Shown: piece after piece, positions 27,307 to 38,019 of the stretch
Numbering within the stretch: position 1 is the stretch's first letter
Layout of the letters: every line of letters begins with the position of its first letter
Source: Aldrovandia affinis
Taxonomy: Eukaryota; Chordata; Actinopteri; Notacanthiformes; Halosauridae
Assembly: GCA_029706075.1 (NCBI GenBank)
Contig: JAINUG010000395.1
Span: forward strand, 62,001 to 126,000
DNA: 64,000 nt
Reading direction: 5' to 3'
Notes under the pieces: generated by a model
Seen by the model: only the letters and a program-made list of their open reading frames with translations
Databases searched by the model: none
What the model was told of the DNA's origin: nothing
Program-made: the position numbers and the translations under genes

Positions 27307-27718
27307 CTACAGTACACCACAGTGTGAGTCTGTGTAACACTGTGTGTGAGTACAGTACACCACAGTGTGGGTCTGTGTAACACTGTGCATGAGTACAGTA
27401 CACCAGTGTGGGTCTGTGTAACACTGTGCATGAGTACAGTACACCAGTGTGGGTCTGTGTAACACTGTGCATGAGTACAGTACACCACAGTGTGAGTCTG
27501 TGTAACACTGTGCATGAGTACAGTACACCAGTGTGGGTCTGTGTAACACTGCATGAGTACAGTACACCACAGTGTGGGTCTGTGTAACACTGTGCATGAG
27601 TACAGTACACCAGTGTGAGTCTGTGTAACACTGCATGAGTACAGTACACCACAGTGTGGGTCTGTGTAACACTGCATTAGTACAGTACACCAGTGTGGGT
27701 CTGTGTAACGCTCAGGGG
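27307..27718. repeat. approximately 43-bp minisatellite, second block (about 10 units)
   Basis: Same unit as 25366-25911 on the same strand. The last unit degrades at TAACGCTC (about 27706-27713). Confidence 0.93.
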
Positions 27719-30700
27719 GTTGTGGGGCAGCGCAGTGCAGGCAGTGAGAGCTCAGAACTCTACCCACAGGAGTCTCGGCTGGTTCCCCTCGGGCCCCAGA
27801 AAAAGCAATCAAAGAAGCCCTCGGTTTCTCCTGGACTTTAGCGATTCACTTAATTACAGCGTGCAGCTGCCGAATCCACAGCTGCGCAGTCAAAGGCAGC
27901 GGCCCGCTCCGCAGTGGGCAGGGCCTGGGCATGTTGCGCACTTCACACTGCTATCAGATGCATCGGGGGTGCAGGGATCAATAATCTCCAGGACACATCA
28001 CTTCCCTGGCCCTGTAAGTCAATACTGTGCATGATTCACGATGCGGTTTGTTGCCACAGTATTGATCCGCTTCATTTTGGTGGCAATCATGGAGTATATC
28101 ATTGAAAGAACACGAATATGGTACATCTTCTTATCTTTGATGTGCTAAAAAGCCAGTGCTGCAAACGACCCACTAGCCACATGCCAGGCACATGACACTA
28201 ATAACCAATGTTTTATCTATTTATTTATAGATGTTTGTAGGTTTTTTTACTTTTTTTTTATTGTATTTTATTTTATTTTGACCACTAACTAACTAAAAGT
28301 GTTGATATTGTGATATCTCTGCTGCGCTTTTTCTCACAGCTTACACAGAATATGCTCTAAACACAGAATAACAGAAACGGAATGCAAATGGGGAAGGGTG
28401 CACAAGCTGTACCCACACAACTAAGCTTGCGTATCAGGCATGTGAACGGGAGATGATCTATGAGATCAATCGCCATCAAACATGAAAACAAAGTTGGACA
28501 GAGCCAGCAACCCACCACCCCCCCCCTCCATTGGCTTCGAGGTCTCAAGGCCTCAAGCCAAAGGAGCACTTTCAACAGTCAGTGATAATAACAAATCTGG
28601 GCTTAACATGTGAACTCAATGTGACCTTTTTGTGTTATTCGTTTGACTCCCTTTTATAATTTTCCAGAATAGATCAATTATAGAATGCGGGTATACCCTG
28701 CTATAATGCTGTTTCACCGACGTGAAAAATCATTGCTCATTTTTATTTGTATTTTTTTAAATGAAGAAAATCCATTGTGAGAGTCAAAAGATATAACGCT
28801 AAACACTTTCTGACTGCTACTAGTTTTGATCTACATGCTCAGTAGACTGAATAAAAACAAAGTAACAATTGTAATGCTTTTGTTAGGAGAATCAGCATGT
28901 CTTCCTGGCTACAATATCTAAAACAGTCATTTACAACATGAAACACAATTTGTAGCACTTCTTATGGATACTGTAACAAGTTCACCTTCTTCTTATATGA
29001 GATTTCCGGAAGCTTACACACAATCTTCGTTAATTGGCTGAGACAGACACAAACATGTACACAAAAGCACCGTCGGTTTTGACCAAATGTTCTTTTAAAC
29101 GGGACCGATACCTTTCAAATAAAATAATAGGGTGAAAACAAATTAAACCCCAAACTGAGTACACAATATTATGAGCTAGCTGGTAACCCCTGTTGCTCCC
29201 TACTTAACCTTTGCTTTAAAAGCACTTTCACACAACCGCGGTTGACAAATCCAGCTCTTCCAGTGTTGACTGTTTATCGCATGCTGTGCCCTTGAAACTC
29301 CATCACAGCAAGGAGAGACCACCACCTTTTCTTTGCAATTGTATTTACAGCCTATGGATTGTGCCGGTCCTTTGCAAAAATGCAACAAATAATGCCTCAA
29401 TCATTCATATATTGTTTGGCTTCATTGCTCTATTTTGTTTTTTAAATGTACCATAGTTAATTATTGTTCTAGAATACGTCATTTACACAATGGAGCACTG
29501 CTTTTACACAATCAGGTGAACTGTCATTAGCATCATTATTATTCATCAAAACTCTGTATGCAACCACTGATACATTTATTTGCTAAATTAATGATAGTAA
29601 TAATCATAAATCTTTGTAATGGTTTTTGTTATGATTATGATTGTTTTTGTTTTTAGTAGTAACAGTAGTAGCAGTACTAGTAGTCATATTGCTGTCAGAA
29701 CATTATATATTCTGTATCGGAATAGAAGGTATTCAATCCAGCCAGGTTCTACCCTTTTGTCTCTACATAAAAACAGAATGTACAATTTCTGAACAAACAA
29801 CCCTGTCATATTCAAGATTTGTCTTAGTGAACACAGGCAACACAATGCAAAATTATTAAATGTACTGTTATTATAGTGTGATAATGCGAAACTTAGTTTA
29901 TCTTTGACAGAGGAACAGAGAAAAATACAAAATTTTGGGAAGCAAGAGTTATTTCGATATCCCATACAGAGGATCTCAGTCGCTGTGTATTTTTGTGTGG
30001 CTTAAGCCTGCCATTGCTACCCCTCTGCAAAGTGTGAACAGAGCATGGCAAATGCTTCACAAATTAAACTCCAGCCCCCCACTCCCTCAATGAAAGGCCC
30101 TAAATCTCCAGATCGCTAGCAAATGTTTGCACAATTCAATTCAGTGCTGGATGTTGCTCAAAATGGCCGGCACGCTGCCTTGAGCAGACTTGGGTACTTA
30201 ATGTGTCAGTGACCTGCAGCAATCCAAGAGCACTCACCCTCGCAGCAATAAAAGCAACTGGCTTGGGTCTTGACAATGCCCGTCAGCAGGACCTCATTTC
30301 CATGAGCTGAGCTTTGCTGGAGATACAGTGGCGAAAGGAGGAAAAACCAGAAACAACATTGGTTCCTGGACAACAGTGATGCAACCCCAGGTAAAGTAGC
30401 ACTACGGGCAAAATTTACCGTGGAATCCACGGTGGAAAGATTTTCGGTAAAATTTCCTACAGAAAGATAGGATTTCTGTAGTAATCTTGGCTTTTAGTTT
30501 CATTTATTATTTCTTTAAACACATGGAAACCACACAATAAAAGTAGTAGTAGTAGTAGCACCAGCAGTAATATCAATGTTGTTATTTTGACAAAATTTCA
30601 AACAAAAAAGTTAAAAGTAGACAAAACCATATTTTATGACATCCAAGAAGCACTATATTTCATGTTCTGTATTTAACCGCAACTGATTCAACACAAATAA

Positions 30701-31107
30701 CCTCTTGTGGTTTTGCATAAGACCAAGGTAAAATCAAACATGGTTGTTAGTTGTTCTCCCAGGTATGAGCACGTGTGGATATGAATTCACTATCCTGAGG
30801 AGATAGAAAGACATCCACTGTTGCTAACTGTTCTAATTTCATACCAATTCAGGGTGATCATTTTCCCACTGTGAAAAATTAAGAAATTGGCTCGTACCAA
30901 AGGCACACAAGACCATATGCGATGTGTTTGGCAGTCACAAATAGAAACAAACATTCATATACCTGATTTGTAGCTCATGCTATACTGAATCAAACTGAAA
31001 CCCACCTACTTCGTTATATATTACTACACATTCCAGTCCACATAATGACCCCCTACTATTTTGCCCATTTCAACATGTGCAGCCTACTTCAAATATAATT
31101 GTAATAA
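27719..31107. other. intergenic, nothing recognised
   Basis: AT-rich sequence with only short simple repeats (for example AGTAGT runs near 30540 and 29655). No exon, RNA or transposon recognised. Confidence 0.55.
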
Positions 31108-31143
31108 TAACAATTATTATTATTATTGTTATTTTATTATTAC

Positions 31144-31180
<37 letters not shown>

Positions 31181-31215
31181 TGTTGTAGTAGTAGTAGTAG
31201 TAGTCGTAGTAGTAT
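31108..31215. repeat. ATT/TAG trinucleotide microsatellite
   Basis: ATT units passing into about 20 TAG units, interrupted by TTG and TCG. Confidence 0.93.
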
Positions 31216-33340
31216 TGTTGTTGATATTATTATTATATTTCAAACCTAAGCATTAACACTTCCTATTTTTCTTTTGTTTGTTTTTATGTTGTGCCATTAC
31301 TATGTCTGTGAAATTACTGAAGAAATGTCAAAAAGATCACACTTGCTACTCCTCTGGACTGTCCCGTTAATCAGTCCCTGCATTAACAGTCAGGGCGCCG
31401 TCATTTGGTATACAGTTAAGAGGCAGACAGTGCATCGTCCACATTTAAAGCCAGTGCAGCTAGACGCAGAGCTCCACAGCAACAATGATTAACCCCGGGA
31501 CACCCTCGAACGACCCACAGTGTTTACCTCGTTGTGCAAAAACACGTACTGTATAGGATATGTGATATGTTCACCAGGAACCTTATCAATTCCCCAGTTC
31601 CCGAAACAAGCGGCCCATTGGAAGACCTCCCTATATAAAGGTCGACGGGCATGAGGCATAGAATGTAGCTAAGGTTCAAGCGTACGGTGTTGCATCTGTG
31701 CCGAAGGGGGGAGAAAAACATCCAAAATGTATTTGTGTATCCCAAAAATTATTTCCAGGCGTGTAAACCTGAACATTGCGGTCCTTTAAAAAAACTCATT
31801 CAAGTTTACAAGTACAGCACCGTTCAAATGTCGCTTTACCTCAACAAGCGTAGCTTAAATTCTAGCACGATCCAGGACTTAGATAGAGAATCGTAAAGCA
31901 ATTACGGTGGTGCACCGCGCAAAAAGTATTGTAATGACGATAATGGCACAGCAATCCCACAAAAAAATGGCACGGCTGAATATTCAATATCTAACCACGC
32001 ATGTTTGTGCAATGTATATTTAAAATTCAAATAAAGGCCCGTTTTCACAGATGCAGTGGTAATGGATATAGCTACAGTAGTGTGCATCTCTCCGTTCAAA
32101 GCATACCAACCGTGCTCTCTATGCCACCGCAGTATCCAACTTACCTCTCGATGCACCCAAACTGCGCTTTCTTCCGTCGCCACGATCCCCTTGCCCCCTC
32201 CTCTTTTTACAGAATTGGGAATTTGTCTTTTTTCCTCAATACAGGCACTTCTCCATATTAGCCGGACCCGGACTTCCAGTACTAGCAGGTGGACGCGCCT
32301 CTCGGTGATGGAGCCAGCGCGCTTGGCTTCCCCCCTACCACTCCATTTTAAATTACAGCAGTCTTCGTATTCCAGGAAACAAATTAGGACCTTAACCATT
32401 CCATTTTCCACATGATTTCCAGATTTCAAAGTAGAGTCATGTCGCTTGTGCTCATATTCCTAATTTATGGCGCCCCTTGGGTTGTTTTACACCATCTACA
32501 AGGTGCTCTATGCTGCCATTGTTACACCGTATCTTTCTTTTTTTTTTTTTTTTTGCAGCTGGACCCCCCCAACCCCCTCTTCCCTGACGAGCGCAGGCTC
32601 GTACGCTCGTTCGCTTGCCTGCTACTCCCCCTCTTCCTTTTTTCCTCCGACCTGTCATAAAGAGCGCGCCCACCAAGTCCACGCAAGGCCGCGCACCGCA
32701 TCGTGGACGCGCTAGGCAAAACAGGTGCCTTTTTCTCCGAGAGCGAGCGAATATGATGCAGTGGCAGAATACTATTAAGCATTCGGAATAAGTGTGAGTG
32801 CTTTTGACTGTATCCTCGAATAAACCATTTTATATCGACTAAAATGTCTTCTTCATCATTATGCTAAAACGTTGACCGCTGATTTTAGGGACCAGTGTCT
32901 TTCCTAGACATTCTGTTTTGAAACACATGGTGCAATAGTTCCTAGTGTTTTGCTACTTAATAGTATGTACTTGAGCTCGGAGACTGACTGTTCTTGCTGC
33001 GACCATTTACGACTTTTTTTATTTATGCATAGATAAAACTATTTTAAGTAGCCTATAGATTTTATACATAGATATTAATCTTCCAATTTAGTTGTTTTTC
33101 CATTGTAGCTGTTAACTGTTAAGATGTTAGCTTTATCTGTAATGTTCAAGGTCCTGTCTCTTATTAGGCATCTCATCTTTGTGTCTTATTCCCTATAATT
33201 CACTTGTATTCGTTGATGTGCCAGTGTTTTGTGTGTATGTGTGTATTTATGCTAAGGAGAAGACATTTGTCACTTAGCTAGCCTCATTGTTACCATAATT
33301 AAATCAGTAACAATTTATCCCAAAGGTCCTGAACATGCAC
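31216..33340. other. intergenic with CpG-rich, promoter-like zone (about 31480-32780)
   Basis: A TATATAAAG motif lies at 31631-31639 on the plus strand. From about 32575 to 32760 CpG is dense (about 19 CpG in 185 bp by eye, for example GAGCGCGCCCACC and CGCGCACCGCATCGTGGACG), unlike the surrounding AT-rich DNA. This is the best candidate here for a promoter or first exon of an unidentified gene. No coding frame or transcript evidence supports either strand. Confidence 0.3.
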
Positions 33341-34095
33341 ATGATTTCAGTCAAATTGGATACATTATTTATTTAAGCAATTTATTTCATGGGGACAGTA
33401 CACATAATCAAAATTTCAGTTTTTATGTGCCAAAGTTAGCCATGTGGCCAATTTGCATCCGTAGTCCCATGGCAGATTAAAAAGAATACAATACACCACT
33501 ATAATACATAATCAAAACATGTACATTATCAGAAAAACACATCAATATAAAAAATGTTTATCAACATATAAATATACAAAAGTTTATTCTTGGGCTGATA
33601 TTAATCATGATTGCAGTTTTCCTTTTCTTTCAGCTATGATGGCAAATTTGATTTTCTTTCAACCATGCTTTCAGTTTGTGTTTAAAATAGTTATAGTTGA
33701 TGCAATTTCTTATATCCACAGGTCAAGTGTTCCAATTATGAGGGGCTCAGAATGAGAAAGCTGATTGCCCAAATTTGGATTAAGATACAATCCGCTCTGG
33801 TTACTGCTTGTGTAGCCCTGCTACTTTCCTCTTGGACCAGGAACTGGCCAATAGGTGGACGGGCAAGACCACATAAAACCATAAAGTGGCGCAGAAATAT
33901 GCATACTGTTTAAAACTTTCCAGGCTGAATAACTTGTATTTTTTAATGATGTGACAATGGTGGTGTCTTTCAGCATGCAGCCTGTGTGGTTATGTGGCAC
34001 AGGATCACTGCAACCCCTCCCACTGTACTGCGACCTTGGGTTTCTTGAAAAAAGCATAACAAATAAAATGTATTATTATTATTATTATTATTTGT
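33341..34095 (+). mobile_element. degenerate fish repeat with LINE-like 3' end
   Basis: The segment at 33395-33480 (GGGGACAGTACACATAATCA, GTAGTCCCATGGCAGATTA) and that at 33690-33800 (AATTATGAGGGGCTCAGAAT, CCCAAATTTGGATTAAGATA) look like a repeat common in fish transcripts. The end CTTGGGTTTCTTGAAAAAAG followed by ATAAAATGTATTATTATTAT resembles a LINE 3' tail. One element or two fused cannot be decided. Confidence 0.4.
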
Positions 34096-34405
34096 GCAGA
34101 AAAGGCTACTCCATTCTGAACCCCCGAGAAACTATCCCAATAGGCCCACACACATTCCATCCTCAACTCAACTGGGTTTTCTGCAGTTTGCATGCAACAG
34201 CTGCACATGAGGGACACTCTTCCAACACAATGACTGTGCAGTTCAGCTGAAAAAGAAGCACCGGCTAGCTGCGTGAGCTTAGAGTGTGTGTTCGTCTGAG
34301 CTCTCCCAAACTGGTGGAAGACATTGTGCAATGAGGCTAGCCAACAAATATGATTGGATGTTCTAAAATACTCTTAATCCTATTGACAAACTCCTGGCAT
34401 TTTGG

Positions 34406-35700
34406 TCTCATAGAACATAAGAACATAAGAATACATAATGAATTCGGCCCATCTAGGCTCGTCATGTCCTAATCTAAAGAGTATCTAGTACTGCATCTAG
34501 CCTGGACTTGAATAGCCCAAGTGTTTCTGCCTCTACTACCCAACCTGGCAAGCTGTTCCAAACTTCCTAATATCCGTGCAGAATTTGCCTTTAACTAATT
34601 TCCACCTGTGGCCTCTTGTTCTGCTGACCCCAACTTATCTTAAAAACTCTTTGGTATTTCACTTTGTTAATCCCTTTTAGGAATTTTAAAAACCTCAATC
34701 AAATCCCACCAAAGTCTCCATTTGCTAAGCTTAAATAGATTGAGTGCCTTAAGTCTATCATCATAACTTTTACCTTTCATACCAGGTATCAGTTTAGTTG
34801 CCCTTCTTTGAACTTTTTCAAGAGCTTCTATATCTTTCTTGTAGTGCGGTGCCCAGAACTGCACACATAATTCCAAGTGAGGTCTGACAAAGGCATGATA
34901 TAACATTAATATAACCTTCTTTGATTTATACTCGATACATTTTGCTATGTATCCCAGCATCCTGTTGGCTTTTTTCACTCCTGTGGCACACTGCTTTGAT
35001 GCAACTACAACTACAATTCCTTTTCCAAGTCTTTTTCAAATTGAACACCTACTAACTTTTCTCCTCCCATAAAATATTTCCCACATGCATAACTTTTAGC
35101 AGTTTTTGCAACATTTAGCAATATTGAATCTGCCATGTATCTGCCCATTCTTGGATTTTGTTTAAATCATCTTGGATTACTTTAGTCGATTCCAAACTGT
35201 TTGCCAACCCCCCAAGTTTAGTATCATCTGAAAATTTAACTATTTTGCTATTAATGTCCATATCAAGATCATTTATGTAAATAAGGAAGAGCAGAGGTCC
35301 CAGCACCGATCTCCACTGCCCACAGCACAGAGGTCAGATACGGCCCCACCTACTCTCTTTATAGCTGCTCTTTGTATTCGCCCTTGCAGCCAATTATGAA
35401 CCCACTCTGAAACTACTCCTGCAATTCCTACTGAATTCATTTTAGAAATGAGCCTCTCATGTGGTACCTTGTCAAATGCTTTCTGAAGGTCCAAATATAT
35501 AATATCATAAGCCTGGTTCAGGTCAACACACTTCAGGCAGTTTGTTAGGCATGACCTCCCTTTGAGAAAACCATGTTGGCTCTCCCTTAAAATACTATTA
35601 TTTTTCAAGAATGATTCCAACTTATCCCTAATAATACATTCCAGCATTTTACATGCGATGCAAGTTAAACTGACAGTTCCCTGGGTCAGTAAGGTCCCAC
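34406..35700 (-). mobile_element. CR1-type LINE, reverse-transcriptase 3' part
   Basis: Minus-strand frames, broken by shifts, read in order: RT fingers and palm (35647-35330: ESQHGFLKGRSCLTN, YLDLQKAFDKVPHERLI, VHNWLQGRIQR), the catalytic box as FSDDTKLGG (from 35306), and the C-terminal domain (34978-34667: LYHAFVRPHLELCVQFW, ALEKVQRRATKLI). The 3' end on the plus strand reads CATAGAACATAAGAACATAA, the tail of a common fish CR1 group. It is truncated 5' at about 35700 and frameshifted, so inactive. Confidence 0.85.
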
Positions 35701-35779
35701 TTCTTATATCACAGAATCACGGAAGTCGGAGGGGCGGTGCAGGTCTGGCTGTTAGAGTTTTCACTTTTTTCCGTAAACA

Positions 35780-36082
35780 AACATGGCGGCCGCTTAAAAT
35801 ACCCTGATTTTTCAAGAATGACGGCGCCCTGCCACCAGAGGTGGATTCCCAGCCGGGAGAATATCACGGAATCCGAGGAGGGTGCCGGGGGTAGCGGCAC
35901 CAGAGGTGGAACGGGAGCCCAATCGGGAGCCCGATCGGGCCACGTTTGAGTGTAACATCTGCCTGGACACGGCCAGGGACGCGGTCATCAGATTGTGCGG
36001 ACACCTGTTCTGGGAAGAGACGCTCCTGACGTTTTATCCAACTGGACAATGCACAAGATCTCACGGTCACATGGATTGAGCC
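35780..36082 (+). pseudogene. RNF5/RNF185-like RING-finger gene fragment
   Basis: The plus-strand frame at 35882-36079 contains [20 protein letters not shown] followed by GHLF, almost identical to the start of the RING domain of RNF5 and RNF185, endoplasmic-reticulum E3 ubiquitin ligases. The residues before it ([10 protein letters not shown]) are like the variable acidic N-terminus of RNF5. Homology stops after GHLF: the next zinc ligands of the C3HC4 RING and the C-terminal membrane helices are absent, and the frame runs into unrelated sequence to a stop at 36077-36079. An in-frame ATGGCGGCCGCT at 35783 is followed at once by TAA, and a TGA follows later. Best read as a broken, truncated first-exon copy; I cannot tell a duplicated genomic exon from a retrocopy. 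Confidence 0.75.
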
Positions 36083-36304
36083 TCTCTGATTGGCCAGAGG
36101 AAGCTGACCCAGCTGGGCCAAAAAGGCGTCCTGTTTTGTGCCATCCGAACCCTTAACCATGCACTTAGATCAGTTCGCTCTGATATATCGATACAGGTGA
36201 ACCGTTACATAAGTTGATCAATGGTTGTGCAATATTGCCACAATGGACCATACGCTCATGTAGTAGTAGAAGTAGCAATTATAATAATAAAAACAATAAT
36301 TATA
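36083..36304. other. spacer, nothing recognised
   Basis: Short AT-rich spacer between the RNF5-like fragment and the Tc1 element, with a TAG/AAT simple repeat at 36260-36295. Confidence 0.5.
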
Positions 36305-37534
36305 CACTGCCTGGTCAAAACAAAAGTCACCACCTGGATTTAATTAAGAAAATAGGTAAGAGCCTTCCATTGGATAATTACTGCAGTGATTAATATGTTT
36401 TAGCTGGCAACAAGTTATTTAACCCTAACTGATGCAGTGAGTAGCTTCTCATTTCTTAAACAACCATGTCAGAAGACATATCCTGTGGTCGTGGAAAATA
36501 TGTTAATCTGTTTTAGAAGGGTCAAATTATTGGCCTGCATCAAGCAAAGAAAACAACTAAGGAGATTGCTGAAACTTAAAATTGGGTTAAGAACTGCCCA
36601 ACGCATTATTAAAACCTGGAAGGATAGTGGTGAACCATCATCTTCGAGGAAGAAATCTTGAATGATCGTGATCAGCGATCACTTAAACGTTTGGTGAAAT
36701 CATATCGTAAAAAATCAACAGTAGAACTCACGGCTATGTTTAATAGTGAAAGTAAGAGCATTTTCACACGCACAATGCGAAGGGAACTCAAGGGATTGGG
36801 ACTAAACAGCTGTGTAGCCTTAAGAAAACCACTTGTCAGTGAGGCTAATCAGAAAAAAAGGCTTCAATTTGCTAGGGAGCATAAAGATTGGACTCTGGAG
36901 CAATGGAAGAAGGTCATGTGGTCTGATGAGTCCAGATTTACCCTATTCCAGAGTGATGGGAGCATCAGGGTAAGAAGAGAGGCAGATGAAGTGATGCACC
37001 CATCATGCTTAGTGCCTACCGTACAAGCCTGTGGGGGCAGTGTTATGATCTGGGGTTGCTGCAGTTGGTCAGGTCTAGGTTCAGCAACGTTATGTGCCCA
37101 AAGAATGAGGTCAGCTGACTACCTGAATATACTGAATGACCAGGTTTTTCCATCAATGTATTTTTTCTTCCCTGATGGCACGGGCATATTCCAAGATGAC
37201 AATGCCATGATTCATCGGGCTCAAATCGTGAAAGAGTGGTTCAGGGAGCATGAGACATAATTTTCACACATGGATTGGCCACCACAGAGTCCAGACCTTA
37301 ACCCCATTGAGAATCTTTGGGATGTGCTGGAGAAGACTTTGCGCAGCGGTCCGACTCTCCCATCATCAATACAAGAGCTTGGGGAAAAATTAATGCAACT
37401 CAGGATGGAAATAAATGTTGTGACATTGCAGAAGCTTATCGAAACGATGCCACGGCGAATGCGTGCCGTAATCAAAGCTAAAGGCGGTCCAATGAAATAT
37501 TAGAGTGTGTGACTTTTTTTTTTGATGGGTAGTG
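36305..37534 (+). mobile_element. degenerate Tc1-like transposon
   Basis: Inverted ends CACTGCCTGGTCAAAACAAA (left) and the complement of TTTTTTGATGGGTAGTG (right), with TATA on both outer sides, consistent with a TA duplication. About 1230 bp, close to a full Tc1 element. Confidence 0.9.
36466..37503 (+). pseudogene. Tc1 transposase pseudogene
   Basis: The helix-turn-helix region (36466-36657) is broken by stops and shifts, including a TGA at 36658-36660. The catalytic part follows in one frame: [12 protein letters not shown] (first catalytic aspartate), [21 protein letters not shown] (second aspartate) and, past an in-frame TAA at 37258-37260, [20 protein letters not shown] with the catalytic glutamate. 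All three DDE residues are preserved although the gene is not translatable as a whole. Confidence 0.9.
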
Positions 37535-37690
37535 TATATTTGTGTACCTTTCCAGTGCCTTTCCAGCAGTACAGCATAGAGTGCCTCACAAAATAAAAAA
37601 ACAAAACAAGCAACATTAAAATAATGACAAGATATTGAAGTGAACAGAGAATAAGAAGCAAACCCTTAGTGTATATGCTTAGTGTATAAG

Positions 37691-37866
37691 CAGGGGTGCA
37701 CTCCTGGTGCATGCTAGTTTGAGCCATTCCAGGTCTTACTAGAAGCAGGTTAGTGTAGTGAGCGGATCCACCAGCAGGGGGCTTCCTCTTAGGATGCTCA
37801 TCTGCTTCTCGGAAGACCTGGAATGGCTCAAATTGCCGTGCACTGGGAGTGCGATTTCCATCCCTG
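37691..37866. mobile_element. short hAT-like inverted-repeat element (copy 2)
   Basis: About 176 bp, homologous to 6680-6866: the right end reads CACTGGGAGTGCGATTTCCA then TCCCTG, and the inner palindrome is TTTGAGCCATTCCAGGTCTT versus AAGACCTGGAATGGCTCAAA (perfect over 20 bp). The left end has lost a few bases. No coding capacity. Confidence 0.75.
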
Positions 37867-37986
37867 GTTTGGACAGCAGTGTAATTGTTAGTTGTTTTTT
37901 TGTTTGTTTTTTTGGGAGGTTTTTTTGACTAACTATGACCTCCACCAATCTTAGTGTTAAGAACAGTGGCATGGGTAGGGCAATTA

Positions 37987-38010
37987 TGAGCGGCAGTGTA
38001 GTATAATGGT
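37987..38010 (+). mobile_element. truncated head of SINE family B
   Basis: GCGGCAGTGTAGTATAATGG followed by TTA matches the first two dozen bases of the SINE at 21597 and then stops abruptly at LINE sequence. Confidence 0.6.
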
Positions 38011-38019
38011 TAGCCTTTT

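Noticed and set aside
25366-27718. CRISPR-like alternation of repeats
   Set aside because: The sequence between units is not variable spacer DNA; it is a eukaryotic minisatellite split by an insertion.
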